From Symbiodinium kawagutii (taxonomy: Eukaryota; Sar; Dinophyceae; Suessiales; Symbiodiniaceae): 64,000 nucleotides of DNA. Below are positions 11,021-22,339 of the stretch, piece after piece; the first letter of the stretch is position 1, and the number at the start of each line of letters is the position of its first letter. Where the stretch lies: NCBI GenBank assembly GCA_009767595.1, contig VSDK01009486.1:62001-126000 (forward strand), in the 5' to 3' direction. A model generated the notes under the pieces. That model saw nothing but the letters and a program-made list of their open reading frames with translations. It searched no databases and was not told the DNA's origin. The position numbers were made by a program, and so were the translations under genes.

Positions 11021-12441
11021 CAAAGCTAGGGTGTATACAGGGGGTAGAATCGGGATATATATATATATTTATATATACAAAAATATGTATTTTTGCTGTG
11101 TCTTATGCATACAAGTTACAAGAGTGTACAGAATAGGGAAATATTGGTTACATTTTTGGGGTATGTTTTCTTTTATTTGCGGGGTAATCGAACAACTGAT
11201 GGTTCGAATTGGTCGCAATCAGGGCACCAACAGTTGCAAAACTACAATCAATCATTGTGATGTCACCATGGCATGTTCTAGTTCATGCTTAAGCTGGTGA
11301 AAAGAAGCTAGCTGAGGACCGTGAAAATCAAGGTCAACTATGGTCAAGTAGTTGCCAAGCATTGCTAAGAATTAATTGTTGTTGATGATGATTAGGAGAT
11401 TATGGTTGATAAACATATGAATGGTCAAAGTACTTTTGAAGATCATTAGAGAAATCCACATGAGTTATGCTAGGCATATGGATGTGCCATACTGAGGGTT
11501 GATGATGGTTGTTGAGGACGGTACCTCCTTTAATTACCAACCATACAAAATGGCTATCATGGGACAAAACATCCTCACTTATGGCATAACCAATTCTTTG
11601 ATTACTAACCATCCTAAAAGATGGTAAGCCCATTAATGATGGTTAGTTGTGGAACCATGGTTACTATAACCATGGTGAACTATGGTTAATAGCTTTTCTA
11701 AGTATGGCTCATAAGCACAATACCAGTGAGTAATTATAAACCATATTCATATACTTGGTTACCATTCACTTCCGTAGTCATTGATAACCATGAATAGTGA
11801 ATCACCATTAATAAACCATAGTTATTCATGAACTAATTCAACAATTTCTTAAAACCGTTCATGGGCTATTAGGAACTGCAACCATTTCTTAGCCATCCAA
11901 CGGTTGTCGTAGCCCTTCTCATGGTTATGATAGATTGTTGAATTTACAATGGGTGTAATGCTTTCTAACTATTTCATTCTTGCTATTTATCTAACCACTA
12001 ATGAAACAGTGTCATTGGATCAATTTATTGGTTGGATAAATGTCATTGTGGTTACTATTTCATTTCGTGAATGAACCATAATTACTCTATAAGTAACCAT
12101 AAGATTTCATTTCATTGCTGGCTGATAACCATAGTATTTCTGCTATTGTGAAGTACTACTCAGGGTTATTAGTTTCATTGTTATGGTTTCAAACTATTTC
12201 GTTGTTTTTATTTCCAACTAGCGTATTGCATTGTAAACCATTCTGATGTTTATTAGCCATTCATTAGCCACAATAGCCATTATAATGAATGGCTAATAAA
12301 GATTACAATTAAATGAATGGCTAATAAACGAACATTAGCCATAAAAGCCAATATAATGACATAGCCATAATAGCCATTATATGACAAGCGTGTTATTCAT
12401 TATACTGCCTATTAGCCATTAACGAACTCATGTCTTCCCAG
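11021..12441. other. AT-rich intron-like DNA
   Basis: Holds a TA tract (11055-11085), many CCATGGTTA / AACCATAG motifs and palindromic TTAGCCATT elements (12250-12400). No exon-quality frame. Confidence 0.5.
12250..12299. repeat. 17-bp perfect inverted repeat
   Basis: TTATTAGCCATTCATTA (12250-12266) and its exact complement (12283-12299) flank a 16-nt loop. Related AATGAATGGCTAATAAA copies follow at 12314-12330. Confidence 0.8.
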
Positions 12442-12559
12442 CGCATGTCATCTTGGAACGCCAGGAACCTGCGGTGGGTGGCTTTCCAATACCCGACTAC
12501 CGCAACGGAGAACGGACGCGTTTGCAGGACCTGAAGGGACAGAAAAGCACCTGGGACAG
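12442..12559 (+). CDS. exon, unknown product
   Basis: TCTTCCCAG (ends 12441) and GACAG/GTGAAA (12560) are good splice borders. The frame gives HVILERQEPAVGGFPIPDYR then NGERTRLQDLKGQKSTWD, a hydrophilic, natural-looking stretch. A minus-strand alternative (PANASVLRCGSRVLESHPP) exists but reads less well. Phase 2 in, phase 2 out. Confidence 0.58.
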
Positions 12560-13284
12560 GTGAAATGATGGTTGGATGGGTGGTATTTCATGTGGGGGTT
12601 TCTTAAATAGGGAAGCCCCTGAAATTCCCAAAATGATTGGTTTAGCACCACAAATGGTCAATATCGGATGATTTGGGGGTACCCCCATTTTGAGAAACAC
12701 CCTTGTTGTGATATGATGGTGGTTGTTGTTCGATGGGTGCTTGTGAAATGATGATCAATCGATGGTTTATTGATGGGTGAAATGGTTGATGGGGGGTTAA
12801 CTGATGGTTGAATGATGGGTAATTGATGAATTGATAGCCTCATTGATGGTGGATTCACGTTTGGTTTACCTTGAATTGATGGTTACATGGGACTGGTTTC
12901 TTGAAGCTTAGTGATAGTGGATCAATGATCGTTTACAGTTACATGTTATGATGGTCAAGAACGGTTGGCGAGGAATGAATATTAGCTTTGCAGCTAGTAT
13001 GGGATTAACCAGTCACATTTAACAGTGTTTTTTAGTGTTTGATCAGAATGATTGGCCATGCTCAATCATGATTAGTAATGTGAAACACAAGGGTTGGCAA
13101 TGATTCAGCAGTGCGTGAGTGAACAACCTTCCCTATTTGTTTACCATGGTAGGCTGCTGTTGGTATCAGTTCACAATGGTTCACAATTGCTTACAATTAA
13201 CCATTTTGGAGTCGAACAACAGGAAAAAGTGAATGATTTGTGGTTGCCACTAGCTGTTGAATGCTAGAAACCATCAACACTCAG
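12560..13284. other. intron-like DNA starting with TGGTTGATGG motifs
   Basis: Begins GTGAAATGATGGTTGGATGG, carries MITE-A copy 4 and then a run of GGTTGATGGGGGGTTAACTG-type degenerate repeats (12700-12900). No coding signal. Confidence 0.55.
12594..12703. mobile_element. MITE-A copy 4
   Basis: Left end GGGGGTTTCTTAAATAGGGA; right end GATGATTTGGGGGTACCCCC then ATTTTGAGAAACACCC. It sits only 35 bp after the exon at 12442-12559. Confidence 0.8.
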
Positions 13285-13433
13285 CCGCTAACGCTGAGTT
13301 TTGTAGCAGCCAGCGACACCAAAATGGCTGGCGTGCCACGAAATTGTTGCCGGCCCCTGATCAGAATGTTTCGACCGCCATGGTGAGCACTAGATTTGCC
13401 CGCGATGGGATGAATGATGACAGGATCAGACAG
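13285..13433 (+). CDS. exon, unknown product
   Basis: CACTCAG (ends 13284) opens a frame AANAEFCSSQRHQNGWRATK then LLPAPDQNVSTAMVSTRFAR and DGMNDDRIRQ. It ends at CAG/GTTTGC. The acceptor is weakly defined because several AGs follow. Polar and basic with a hydrophobic patch. No family assigned. Confidence 0.5.
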
Positions 13434-14112
13434 GTTTGCCCATGGTTGTACCTACTAACCGACCCATTTCAGGATCACTATTGATAGGTAAACCACCAGT
13501 GACTTGGGGGTACACCATTTAAGTGTCAGATCAAGAAAAATAATAATGATTCTGATGGTCAGATCAAGAATAAGAACATTTGATGAACATCCAAAGATAC
13601 AGTGGCTCCCCCCTTTGGAAACGCTGGACACAACCACGGTATTACGCTGATTTTTATCTGGGGATCACTGTTTCTGATGCAATCTCGTAGGGTCCTGGTT
13701 CGGGAGCCTGCAATGACTTTAGGAGACCTACAAACGAAGCAGAAAGGGATTACACAAGGGCCGCTCATCTGTAAAAATCACAATATTTTGCGGAGAAACC
13801 CTGGGAAACATCAATAATTGGTGGATTTTCCATGGCTAGGTGAGATTACATTCACCTGTGAATGGTTTGGTTCGAGTCAACATAGAACTCAGAAAGCACT
13901 GATTCTTCTCATCCTTGTTGGCTACTGATTCCCTGTTGGCTAGTGACGTCAGAATTAGTTGCAATTTTTGTGATCTATCCACTGGTGGGTTTCTTGATTC
14001 GTTCACTCCAACTACAGTCGGGCACCAGCTGGATTATCTGGGGCACCAGATTGAATGAATGTTCGCTGATATAGGTTCCGCGGTTCGCTGAAGCTGACCA
14101 CTCCTCTTTGGC
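13434..14112. other. spacer with a weak coding-like patch
   Basis: 13602-13817 is open on the plus strand (HGITLIFIWGSLFLMQSRRV) but without splice borders. The rest is featureless. Confidence 0.35.
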
Positions 14113-14245
14113 CTAACCGGCCGAGTTGACAGCCATGGCAAGAGGTGCACTCAGCCCAAGTGATGCTGAGGTAAACAGGCACCACTCTTGGTGAAGATTT
14201 TCGAGTCTTACGACGTCAATGGAGACAAGGCAATGCCATCCGTGG
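14113..14245 (-). CDS. possible last exon on the minus strand
   Basis: On the minus strand CATCCTCAG (14246 side) leads to HGWHCLVSIDVVRLENLHQE then WCLFTSASLGLSAPLAMAV and a TAG at 14113-14115. The plus strand has a rival short exon (MARGALSPSDAE closing at GAG/GTAAAC near 14171), so the strand is not secure. Confidence 0.38.
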
Positions 14246-14613
14246 CTGAGGATGGGTGGTGTTGTTGATGTGGCCCGGCTAGAGCGCTCAACTTTAAAAG
14301 ACAATTTTTTTTGGGTACGTACATATGTGAATGGCGAACTGTTTTTGTACATGTGATGGTGGTGGTTTATTTCAAGCAAAACAATAGGGATGTGATCAAC
14401 AGTAGTTGAAGATATAGACCAGCATCAGTTTTGCCACAAACCGCTGGTGATTGCAATCAAATCTCAATGTGGATCTCCTAACTGCAAGCAGCCGAACAAG
14501 CCGAAGGATCACGGTGTATCCTGAGCAAAGACATGTGCATTCGATTCACGTGGTTGGTAACCATAGATTAGATCTAGGGTTATAACCCAGTGTCAACAAT
14601 GGCTATGCCACAA

Positions 14614-14859
14614 TTACAACTCTAGCTGCACATTCACGTACAAAGGTTCAATGCAACCAGTCCGCTGATTCACGCGAGATGACGTGTACAACTGGCAAGA
14701 TCTACCCCTCCCAACCAGCTCTGGCGGATGGCAAGTATAACCGCATTCATTTGGGGTCATGCACTGGGGATCTCTATTGGGAAAAGCAGCTGTGACCATG
14801 ACAACCCCTCTCGTCTTGGGCCCAAGACTTGGTCGTGATCGGCCAACGGCTATGAACAC
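14614..14859 (-). CDS. possible Cys-rich reading frame
   Basis: An ATG-started 81-codon frame with CMTPNECGYTCHPPELVGRG and CQLYTSSRVNQRTGCIE has a Cys spacing reminiscent of small extracellular domains. The plus strand has a good acceptor (CTACCCCTCCCAACCAG) before LADGKYNRIHLGSCTGDLYW. Only one can be right. Confidence 0.3.
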   Translation of the reverse strand: MFIAVGRSRPSLGPKTRGVVMVTAAFPNRDPQCMTPNECGYTCHPPELVGRGRSCQLYTSSRVNQRTGCIEPLYVNVQLEL

Positions 14860-15279
14860 CCATCAATTTGGGCTACAACTGGTGGTTTGCCTCTGCATTT
14901 TTACTGCTTTGTTGTGAAGCTTAACCGGGGGGTTTTTCACATCTTAAGCTTCTTTGGAAACACTCAGCAATGGATCCTGACATCCCAGTTGGCGCATTGC
15001 TAGCAGGCCATTGACAAGAAAGAGATGCAGAAGGTGGCCCTGCCAGGGGGTTGGCATTTGCTGGGAAGTAGAGTAGCTTGAGCTGGTGGAATCTACGGTA
15101 AGGATCCCTATATTTCTCAAGCAGGTTAGATGAACCTCTTGAAAAATGCTTGTATTACATGCTTAATAATTCAAGCTTTCTGTTGTCGCTTATTATATAG
15201 TGGTTAGTCATCGAGGTGAATTGAAAACGAGACGGTGAACTGCTTGACCTGTCCTCATCTCCACGGGGGTCTTGGACAG

Positions 15280-15345
15280 GTCTTGCAGCAGAGCACGGTG
15301 GACATGGAAGTCCCGGAAGATTGCAGCTCGAAAATTGCGAAGTTG
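15280..15345 (+). CDS. weak exon-like island
   Basis: TCCACGGGGGTCTTGGACAG is a plausible acceptor. The frame VLQQSTVDMEVPEDCSSKIA follows, but no clear donor is seen. Low weight. Confidence 0.3.
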
Positions 15346-15538
15346 GGGGATACCCGCTATTAATAGGGTTTAGTTTGATCCATCCGGGATACCCACTATT
15401 AACTTGGGGGATACCTGGTTTAGTCGTTCAGGGTTTTTATCTTGATCCAGGGTTGACATGAAGCTATTTGTCAAAGGTATAACCTACAGAAAGGGTAGTT
15501 ACACACCCCATGGTTACGTTCACCAGTTGCTTTTTGTG

Positions 15539-15632
15539 GGATGATCCAGGTAGAAAAAGTGATGCACAACATGGTTGAAAGGGCTGATGAAGCAACCAGA
15601 GAACATGTCAGGATGTTCACCAGGGTGCGACA
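15539..15632 (+). CDS. helical reading frame, possible last exon
   Basis: An ATG-started frame MIQVEKVMHNMVERADEATR then EHVRMFTRVRQ and TAG. It is an almost ideal amphipathic helix. An acceptor CCAG at 15551 inside the frame would make it an internal start. The minus-strand frame here is less protein-like. Confidence 0.38.
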
Positions 15633-17001
15633 ATAGGATATCAGCAACGGATAAGTAAAGTAGGTAGCTGACAACGCTAGTTAAAAGTACATCTCTCATT
15701 TCGAGTTGCCCTGGTGATGACTCCAGGTCAGCATAGATTCCCAGCCATACTCGGGTGGAAGAGGTTTACGATGGCCTATCCAGGCCCAACAAAACTCCAA
15801 GAATTGGTATAGTTAATTGATGGACAATATTGCTATAAACTGTAACACACTTGTAGCCAATAAAGCACAATATGAAGTCGTCCAAAACTTGAAGTGCCCA
15901 TCAAAACAATCAACTCCTTTCTCAACCGCAGCGATTTCAGGTGTTACACAGGGCGAGGTTTCACTGACTCGGGGACTGGACCAATGAATTGAGGACATGG
16001 ACCAGCTTGGATGATGGACTATCTGAAAGGTGACCGTCCTGAAGGTTATACTCACTGGAAAACTAGAGAACTCACTGCCATATGGCATCTTGCCTAAAAT
16101 GCTTATCAACAGTTTTAACTGAAGTAGCCATTTCAAATCTGGCTTTGATACATTTTAGTATTCGTTTAAAGGCGGAGTCCAGTAAATATGCAGTGAATCT
16201 GAAGTTCTGCAAGGCAGCGCTAGTTTTGCGCTAGATTGGCGGTAGATATTTCAACATTCGGTGTTTTGGCAGTATCCTGGATGATTTGTTTGCTCTACTG
16301 ACCATGGCCATTAGTTGTCTTGCTTTCCATTTTCCACCCTTCGCGCAACATGTCCCCGTCCCAACGACTCCAACCCGTTTCCAAGCTCGCAGTCATTACA
16401 CAATCCTCAGAAAATAGTTTTGTCCCAAGAGGTTTTCGAGGCTCTGGCGGTAGATCCGCGCTAGTTCCGCGCTAGATAAAATGCGCAGAGGCAAGGGCAT
16501 GACCCGTTTGAATATGGACTTACCAAAACCAAAACAAATGCATGGTTGAACAAGTATATTAGCGTTTCCAGCAGCTAAAAGTTCGAGTTCCAGCAACCAA
16601 GAGACATTCACGTTAGTGACCCTGTCAGGTTATGAGCACACAGAAGATAAAGAAACATATATAAATTTTGCAACGCGTGAAGAACCAAAGTCTCGCCCTA
16701 CTTTGAAAGGCGGAGTCCTGTTATTTACAGGGAATGGAGTTTAAAAGACCGTTTCTGGGTAATTACATTTAGGCAAACCCCCATATGAGTTTTAATGGTT
16801 CTATACTTATAGTCCGGAGGGTTCAATACAGTAATATTGGTCAAGTAATGGCCATAATTAATCATAGAACTCAATACTTGGCCATCATTTACCATATGAC
16901 TGAGGCTCATTGTGGTCATCATTAGCCGACAACTAGGCATCAGAAGCCATTGTTGGCCATTGATGTAGATGAATGATGGTCTTGAAACGCCCGCAGCTAA
17001 G
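15633..17001. other. spacer with a repeated motif
   Basis: AAAGGCGGAGTCC occurs at about 16168 and 16707. GCGGTAGAT with flanking GCGCTAG pairs occurs at about 16225-16252 and 16449-16474. Minus frames at 15813-16136 and 16725-17213 lack an ATG or splice borders. No gene is called. Confidence 0.4.
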
Positions 17002-17120
17002 GCATCGATGCCATCTTCGATGAAGCCGATTCGGATGGCGATGGACTTTTGACACAGGCGGGGCCCGGCCGCCGCGGAGCAGGCATCAGTTGTTGGGACA
17101 CCAGCGGTGGCGCTTGGGGA
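17002..17120 (+). CDS. exon with an EF-hand calcium-binding loop
   Basis: The frame after CTAAG (ends 17001) reads IDAIFDEADSDGDGLLTQ. D-x-D-x-D-G-x-L at 17028-17051 matches positions 1-8 of a canonical EF-hand loop, with the incoming helix ending in IF-DEA. Position 12, normally Glu, is not satisfied if the frame simply continues, which suggests either a splice near ACACAG (17058) or a degenerate hand. The frame runs on to TAA at 17208-17210; a GTGATG donor lies at 17121. EF-hand proteins are common Ca2+ sensors in dinoflagellates. Which one this is cannot be told from one loop. Confidence 0.55.
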
Positions 17121-17304
17121 GGTGATGTTTTTGAGCTCACCAAGGCGGTTGCAGGCCGTTCTGCTAGTTATGAAGAACGGTGTTTCTTGCAGCAAAACAA
17201 GCAGGGCTAACACCGGATGAAGTTCCAGGCAGATGGAAATGTAAGGGATCGGACGCTTCCTATGAATCTTGCTGGGCCTGTGGAGATGGAAAATAGCTAT
17301 GGGA

Positions 17305-17393
17305 TGCTATGGGTCATGAGCACCCATCCAAGAAAACATATGGGTCATTTTTGCAATGTTCACCAGGGGTACAGGGGCTCTTGACCCACAGCC
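17305..17393. mobile_element. MITE-B copy 1 (short)
   Basis: The left end GCTATGGGTCAT and the right end CTTGACCCACAGCC are inverted, with CCAGGGGTACAGGGG just inside the right end as in the other copies. About 89 bp, internally shortened. Confidence 0.6.
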
Positions 17394-17659
17394 GTATTGG
17401 TTTCATACTAAAGGGGATGGGATTGAGAGTCATCAGCTGTACTACGGGTCTAAAAAGAATTCGACGGCTTGTCCAGTCTAGTTGGTGGCATGCCTTTGTT
17501 TGCAAATACACCTTACCCATCAACTCTTGTTTACAAGTGTCACTATCGTTGACCAACCAACCGTCATCAACTAGCTTATTGGCATTGACTATGACCAACC
17601 ATCACAATCTACTAAGGGTAGCCATGAACCACCAGTTGATCTACATCAAAAATCCACAG

Positions 17660-17908
17660 GTTATGGGCCATGGATGGCCCTGGGGGTTCCCTCCCTGGGT
17701 GCCACCTTGCGGGGTGCGCGACGCGCCACGCGACGCCCGCCACGCGTCGTGGGAGGCCGAGTGGTGTGCCTGGGCGGAGGCGTGCCTGGACCGCGCGGAG
17801 ATCGCAGATCTGGTGCTGCGGATGCCCACGTCGCCGCTGCTGCCGGCGGACAGCCACGATGACACCGACTTCGAGGCCCAGGCGACGGGGCTGGCAGCGG
17901 TGGAGCTG
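17660..17908 (+). CDS. GC-rich exon, unknown product
   Basis: AATCCACAG (ends 17659) opens a GC-rich frame with RDARHASWEAEWCAWAEACL, DRAEIADLVLRMPTSPLLPA and DSHDDTDFEAQATGLAAVEL. A GTGGGG donor follows near 17909. The Trp/Ala/Glu-rich helix looks genuine. Left flank is CCAACCATCAC-rich, right flank GGGTTGAGTTGGG-rich. Other plus frames are open too but Arg/Trp-inflated. Confidence 0.5.
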
Positions 17909-18639
17909 TGGGGGGTCATGGTGGAGCCGGGGTGGTGGTGGGGGTCACGGTGGGTGCTGAAGTCAAGAGTGGTGAAGGGTTGAGTTGGGTTGAGTTAGGT
18001 CCTAGGTCTTGTTATTGGTGGTCTTGATGTGGTTAATGAATCATGGTTGATCATGGTTGATTGTGGTTATCCAGGTTTTACGGTGGTTCCCACTGGTTCT
18101 AGGGTATCATGCTACTTGAGGGAAAGGGATTAATACTCGGGGGCTGAATCAAGGCACGCTACACACAGATTTACCTGGTTGGTTCCTGGTCATGTTGCAT
18201 AATATGTTTCACGACATGCAGCGATGCCCCAATGGTTGTTGGCTATTGTGGTGTATGTACAGATCGCAGATATTGGTTGCTGCTTGATTCTCAGATCTCA
18301 CATGTTTGGTGATATCTCATCGATGATCTCACTTGAATTCATGACGAGTTGTTGGTCACGATCTCACATTTTTGCTGAACGTATACCATTACTTGTTGGT
18401 ATTTGCGATTATGCCATGATGCCGAAATCATAGAAATTTACCGTTTTAATTATGCCCTTGTACTATACGTACCATTATACGATGGTTTCTCAAAATAGGG
18501 GTACCCCCAAATCATCCATTTATAGTCATTTATAGTAGTAAACCAGCCATTTTTGAGGGTCCCCATTTTGAGAAACCACCATACCATTATAACATTACAA
18601 CTATACCATGATACCGTTGGCAGTTGCGATCTGTTGTAG
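17909..18639. other. intron-like DNA
   Basis: Starts with GGTTGAGTTGGGTTGAGTTA and ATCATGGTTGATCATGG repeats, and contains MITE-A copy 5. The frame at 18224-18433 is AT-rich and unconvincing. Confidence 0.45.
18483..18581. mobile_element. MITE-A copy 5 (near consensus)
   Basis: 99 bp, the cleanest copy. Left TGGTTTCTCAAAATAGGGGT then ACCCCCAAATCATCC; core TTTATAGTAGTAAACCAGCC; right GGGTCCCCATTTTGAGAAAC then CACCA. Both flanks carry ACCATTATA nearby, but not as an exact duplication at the ends. Confidence 0.85.
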
Positions 18640-18744
18640 TCTCCATGGGTTGCCGTTTTTCGACTCTCGTGGCTGTGGCCGTAGGAAGCGGAGGAAGAGG
18701 CCGATCCCGAGGCCCCGCAACAAGCTCAGACGCTTGGGTGCGAG
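18640..18744 (+). CDS. basic exon-like island
   Basis: CTGTTGTAG and GAG/GTGAAC bound the island. One frame gives DSRGCGRRKRRKRPIPRPRN then KLRRLGAR, strongly basic and NLS-like. Another gives STLVAVAVGSGGRGRSRGPA. Choice of frame is open. Confidence 0.4.
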
Positions 18745-18847
18745 GTGAACTTGTGAGCTGGGTCAATCTTGATCAACCAACCAATGGCAAATGGTTAATA
18801 TTAGGGGATAGCAACCAACAACAATCGGGGGTATACCAGCTATATGG

Positions 18848-18966
18848 GGCTATGGGTCAATGTTGATCAACCAACTGATGGGGGATAATCACCAAGAATT
18901 TCATAGGGAAAACAAGCTGGTTATGATGGGGAACCAGGGGGACTAAGGGTGAACTGACCCACAGCC
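18848..18966. mobile_element. MITE-B copy 2
   Basis: 119 bp with inverted ends GGCTATGGGTCAA (18848-18860) and CTGACCCACAGCC (ends 18966). Interior: GGGGGATAATCACCAAG, TAGGGAAAACAAGC, GGGGAACCAGGGGGAC. Immediately upstream a related CTGGGTCAATCTTGATCAAC (about 18760) suggests a second, decayed copy. Confidence 0.7.
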
Positions 18967-19199
18967 AACCAGCCATGGTTACGGGGGTTGTAAGTTGCCT
19001 TCTGGGATTTATAAGCATGGTTATGACCCCAACTGCACATCCAAGTAGGAAAAACTGAGAAGAATTGGCTACGGTTCAAGGCCTTGCTTCCATCATTTTT
19101 TGGGAGATAATAACCAGCGACATATCCAGGTTGCCATAGTTAAGAGCCACTGCGAGCATTCCAGACCACAGGATCCTTGATTACAAAACGCTAGGCAAT

Positions 19200-20112
19200 G
19201 AAATTGCCGATCATTCAGCTAGAACATCATGAATCATGACCTTCCACAATTTTAAGTTTGCGCAATGACCTTATTTCTCAACATACAACCAGACGAACAC
19301 ATTGGTCCGCTATTATGGACTATATGTGTTTGGTCGGCACGTGCTTTGCTCAAAAAACTGCACCAGCTATCGTTGACACTGAGGATCGCCAGGATGATCC
19401 CCCGTCGAAGCGATGCATTTGTCCTTGATCCCTCTACATTGCAGCAGCACTATGGGGCCCAATGCGTAGTTCTTGGAATGCTACATATACTGCCTACCTC
19501 TATGACTCTTTGCGCCAGTTGGAATGGGATGAGACATCACACTCATATAATCAGTGGATGGAATTGCTGATAAACTTTTGTCTTCATGTTCAGCTTAAGA
19601 CACCTACAAGAATTTGTACCAAGCCGGATGTGTGGCAATCGCCCACTCTTTGCCCCACACTTCCTGAAATCCCATCCTAGGTCTGAATGCACCGCCTTTG
19701 TTGCTGCCGTGCGAAGTTAGAGAAAAACATAGGGGAGTCCATGGTTAGCTCTGGCGTGGTAGTTAATATACCTCTCCCTAAAATTTATGCCAAGTACAGC
19801 CAACACTCAGGTATCCGTGGTCGCCCCCGATTCCCAATGTTAGATTGTCAAATCCAGATGATCAATCAGTACTTTCTTTCCCAGCTATTAAAGCCGGGGG
19901 CAGGTCGCAACCTTAAAGTTCCATTGCCCCTCCCATACGATTGTATCTACACTGATCGAGCCCGGGGCAAAATTGGCATTGCTACCTCCAGTTTCTTGCC
20001 AGAGCAAAGAACAAGAGGAAGGTTTCCATTGCCGGATCTCCGACCGGCCATTGTCGGGGTCCATCCTAGACAATGGTCAGTGAGAGGGGATGCCCATACG
20101 CCTGATTAGAGT
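19200..20112 (+). pseudogene. unique-sequence block, decayed coding region?
   Basis: Free of the window's usual repeats. In one plus frame, open pieces with KTAPAIVDTEDRQDDPPSKR, LYDSLRQLEWDETSHSYNQW (19462-19680) and YAKYSQHSGIRGRPRFPMLD (19687-20109) follow each other, interrupted by stops (around 19430 and 19680). An ATG-started frame at 19265-19567 overlaps in another phase. This pattern fits a gene relic or exons plus retained introns. No family recognised. Confidence 0.28.
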
Positions 20113-20217
20113 GGATGTGGAGGTTAGCATCCTCATTTCATTGTTAGTTGTTTCCCATCTGGCTCCAATGCGAGTACAGTTCGCTTTAGCTGGCTTTGCA
20201 CCTGAACAGTTCGCTCG

Positions 20218-20298
20218 CGGAGATAATAACCCAGAGTAACAGGGAAATCAATGGTTAATGATGGTACACCGGGGGTACAGGGTGAACTGACCCACAGC
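20218..20298. mobile_element. MITE-B fragment
   Basis: GAGATAATAACC, CAATGGTTAATGATGG, GGGGGTACAGGG and GAACTGACCCACAGCC line up with the right two thirds of MITE-B. The left end is missing. Confidence 0.6.
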
Positions 20299-20643
20299 CA
20301 ACTGATCAGAACTGGCAACCTTTTAAGGATAAACAAGCTGGTATATTTTTTCATTTTTTGTCCATTATCATAATTATCATTAAGAATCATACATATACAC
20401 AGATACCTACACAGCTACATCCTGCATGCCTACAAGCATACATGTGCCTATGTTCACACAGCATGCGTGCATACACACGTACACATGTGTCCATGCTCAT
20501 TCCCAAACCTGAATATGCACAACCGCGTAAATGGGTACCGGTCCATCAATGGGAATGGGCCTAAATGTCAGAGATAACAGGTTCTATGATAATCCTGTTC
20601 AGTTCAGGGATGTCAAATTCAAAGTTTACATCTTTAACCCCTT

Positions 20644-20919
20644 TTGAGACTCGTATGGCACGAGTTGCGTTTGTTTACATCTATTGCCCGGGCTCTGTTT
20701 GCCGTGCAACTGCAGCTGATCAAGTACAGGTACATTGCGAGCAGCCACGGGGTCGCAAACGCAGATGTAGAAAACCAGCGTCCCTTGCGTAGTTTATATG
20801 AGCGGCGGGTGATGGCCAATGATGGCGCGCCAGACTGGGATGGGATGTGTTCGACCCGGCTGTGGCTGCGAGGTGCCCGTCCAAGAGGGTCGCTGCGAGG
20901 CGCCATGGACACCCTGTAG
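20644..20919 (+). CDS. coding-like region with stop, no ATG at its start
   Basis: A 91-codon frame includes IARALFAVQLQLIKYRYIAS, DVENQRPLRSLYERRVMAND and GAPDWDGMCSTRLWLRGARP, ending in TAG. It opens at a TTG right after an acceptor-like TTTTGAG, so it may be a last exon. The minus strand also has an open frame of 99 codons. Product unknown. Confidence 0.35.
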   Translation: MRLVWHELRLFTSIARALFAVQLQLIKYRYIASSHGVANADVENQRPLRSLYERRVMANDGAPDWDGMCSTRLWLRGARPRGSLRGAMDTL

Positions 20920-22238
20920 GCGATGAGCGTCACATGTTACCTTGTCCCCCCCATTTTTCGGCGGTTGGCGCGTTTTCTATTTCAGATTTCGTTGCTGATT
21001 GCCCACGTTGTCCCGTGCAAGGCATGGGCGCACAAGCGGTTACATATTTCCTGCTTTGATGCGCAGAATGGCTGGCGGCCCTAACTCGGCGCCGCTGCAG
21101 CTGAGCTGGGGTCATGGTCAGAACCCGCGACGCCACAAGCTACTTGAGAAGTAAGCAGATGAGGATTCTGCTGTCGTGTTGCGGTGGGGCAACATGTCAC
21201 AGTATCCTATCTGGTACCAATTTTAGTGGAAGCAATGGTCGGCCAGGGCCCATGCCGATCATAGGGACGTCATTTTGCGAAGACCATAAGGTTGTTTCGG
21301 GGTTGCTCCCCGGAGGGTGCCCAATCGAATCCTTCCCTTTCTCTTCGTCCTCAGGACTCATGCCGAGCCAGCGGAGGAGGAGAAGGGCGGATCGCTTCCA
21401 GAGGAGGTTGCGGCAGCGGCAGTTGGTTCCACCGATGAAGGGTTGGTTAACGGTCGTGGTTGTGGTTCCAACCAGCAGTTGTAAACAAGAACAAAGTTTA
21501 CAACAATAAACATGTTTCTTACATGGGTAGGAACAGGAGCGCGCAACTATTGAGCACGTTTGTCCTGAAAAATGAATTGTAATTGGCCACACATATTTAA
21601 TTATTGGAGAATGGTGACGGGGATTCGAAACTGTTGATTTCGGATGCCTTGGGCCAGATTTCATGGGTTGGGTCATCCCATGCTGTTGAAACGTGTTCGC
21701 CCGAACGGACAGCGTCCGCCCACCGTTTGAAAAAACACGTTCGCAGCATACCTTTCAATTCAACAGTTTTCGGAGCCTGATTGAAAACATCGTTGACATG
21801 TGGAACCGTATCTTTCTAACACATTACTTCAACTGTGAATTGATGCCCAGATTGGTAGTTGGTGCCCAGATTAGTTGAAATATACATACAAGGCAAAAAA
21901 CAATAGTGGTGGGCAGCCAGGTGTAAACGATTGCGATACGCATGATTTGTCGTAGATGTAGCTATGGCAGCGGCATGTGGTTCATAAAACAACCCCCAAC
22001 AAGGAAAAGTTGCCATGCGGTTGCTTGTTTCAGCAGAAGTCCTTTGGGCAGGAACGTTATGACATTGGTGAGATTGTACTGAAGTGCGTTGTTCATATCA
22101 TATAAGGGTCGAAACAGTCACACGGACGACTGAAACCCTGCATCCGAACGCCAATTGCTCATGTTTGATCATCATTACTCGCTTGTCACAAACCCACCTT
22201 CGAAGTTGTGTGCCCAAACTGCCATCTTCTTTACACAG
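20920..22238. other. unique-sequence spacer, weak coding signal
   Basis: Frames at 21114-21509 (plus) and 21197-21676 (minus, with KRSALLLLRWLGMSPEDEEK) overlap and neither has splice borders I trust. No repeats. May hold an exon near 21330-21420 on the minus strand. Confidence 0.3.
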
Positions 22239-22339
22239 AAAGAGAGAGACAGAGAGAGAGAGACAGAGGCGGATAGGGAGAGGGAGACAGACAGATAGAT
22301 GGGGAGAGACGAAGGGAGACAGAGAGAGAGAGAGTTAGA
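22239..22339 (+). repeat. (GA)n-rich microsatellite
   Basis: AGAGAGACAGAGAGAGAGAG-type sequence with ACAG interruptions. It makes the Arg/Glu and Leu/Ser frames on the two strands artefacts. Confidence 0.9.

Noticed and set aside
11160-11230. tRNA-like GGTTCGAAT box
   Set aside because: No acceptor stem or A box at the right distance. No tRNA found elsewhere either.
17309-17983. 224-codon frame as one continuous protein
   Set aside because: The first 115 codons are repeat-like intron sequence including MITE-B; only 17660-17908 has coding character.
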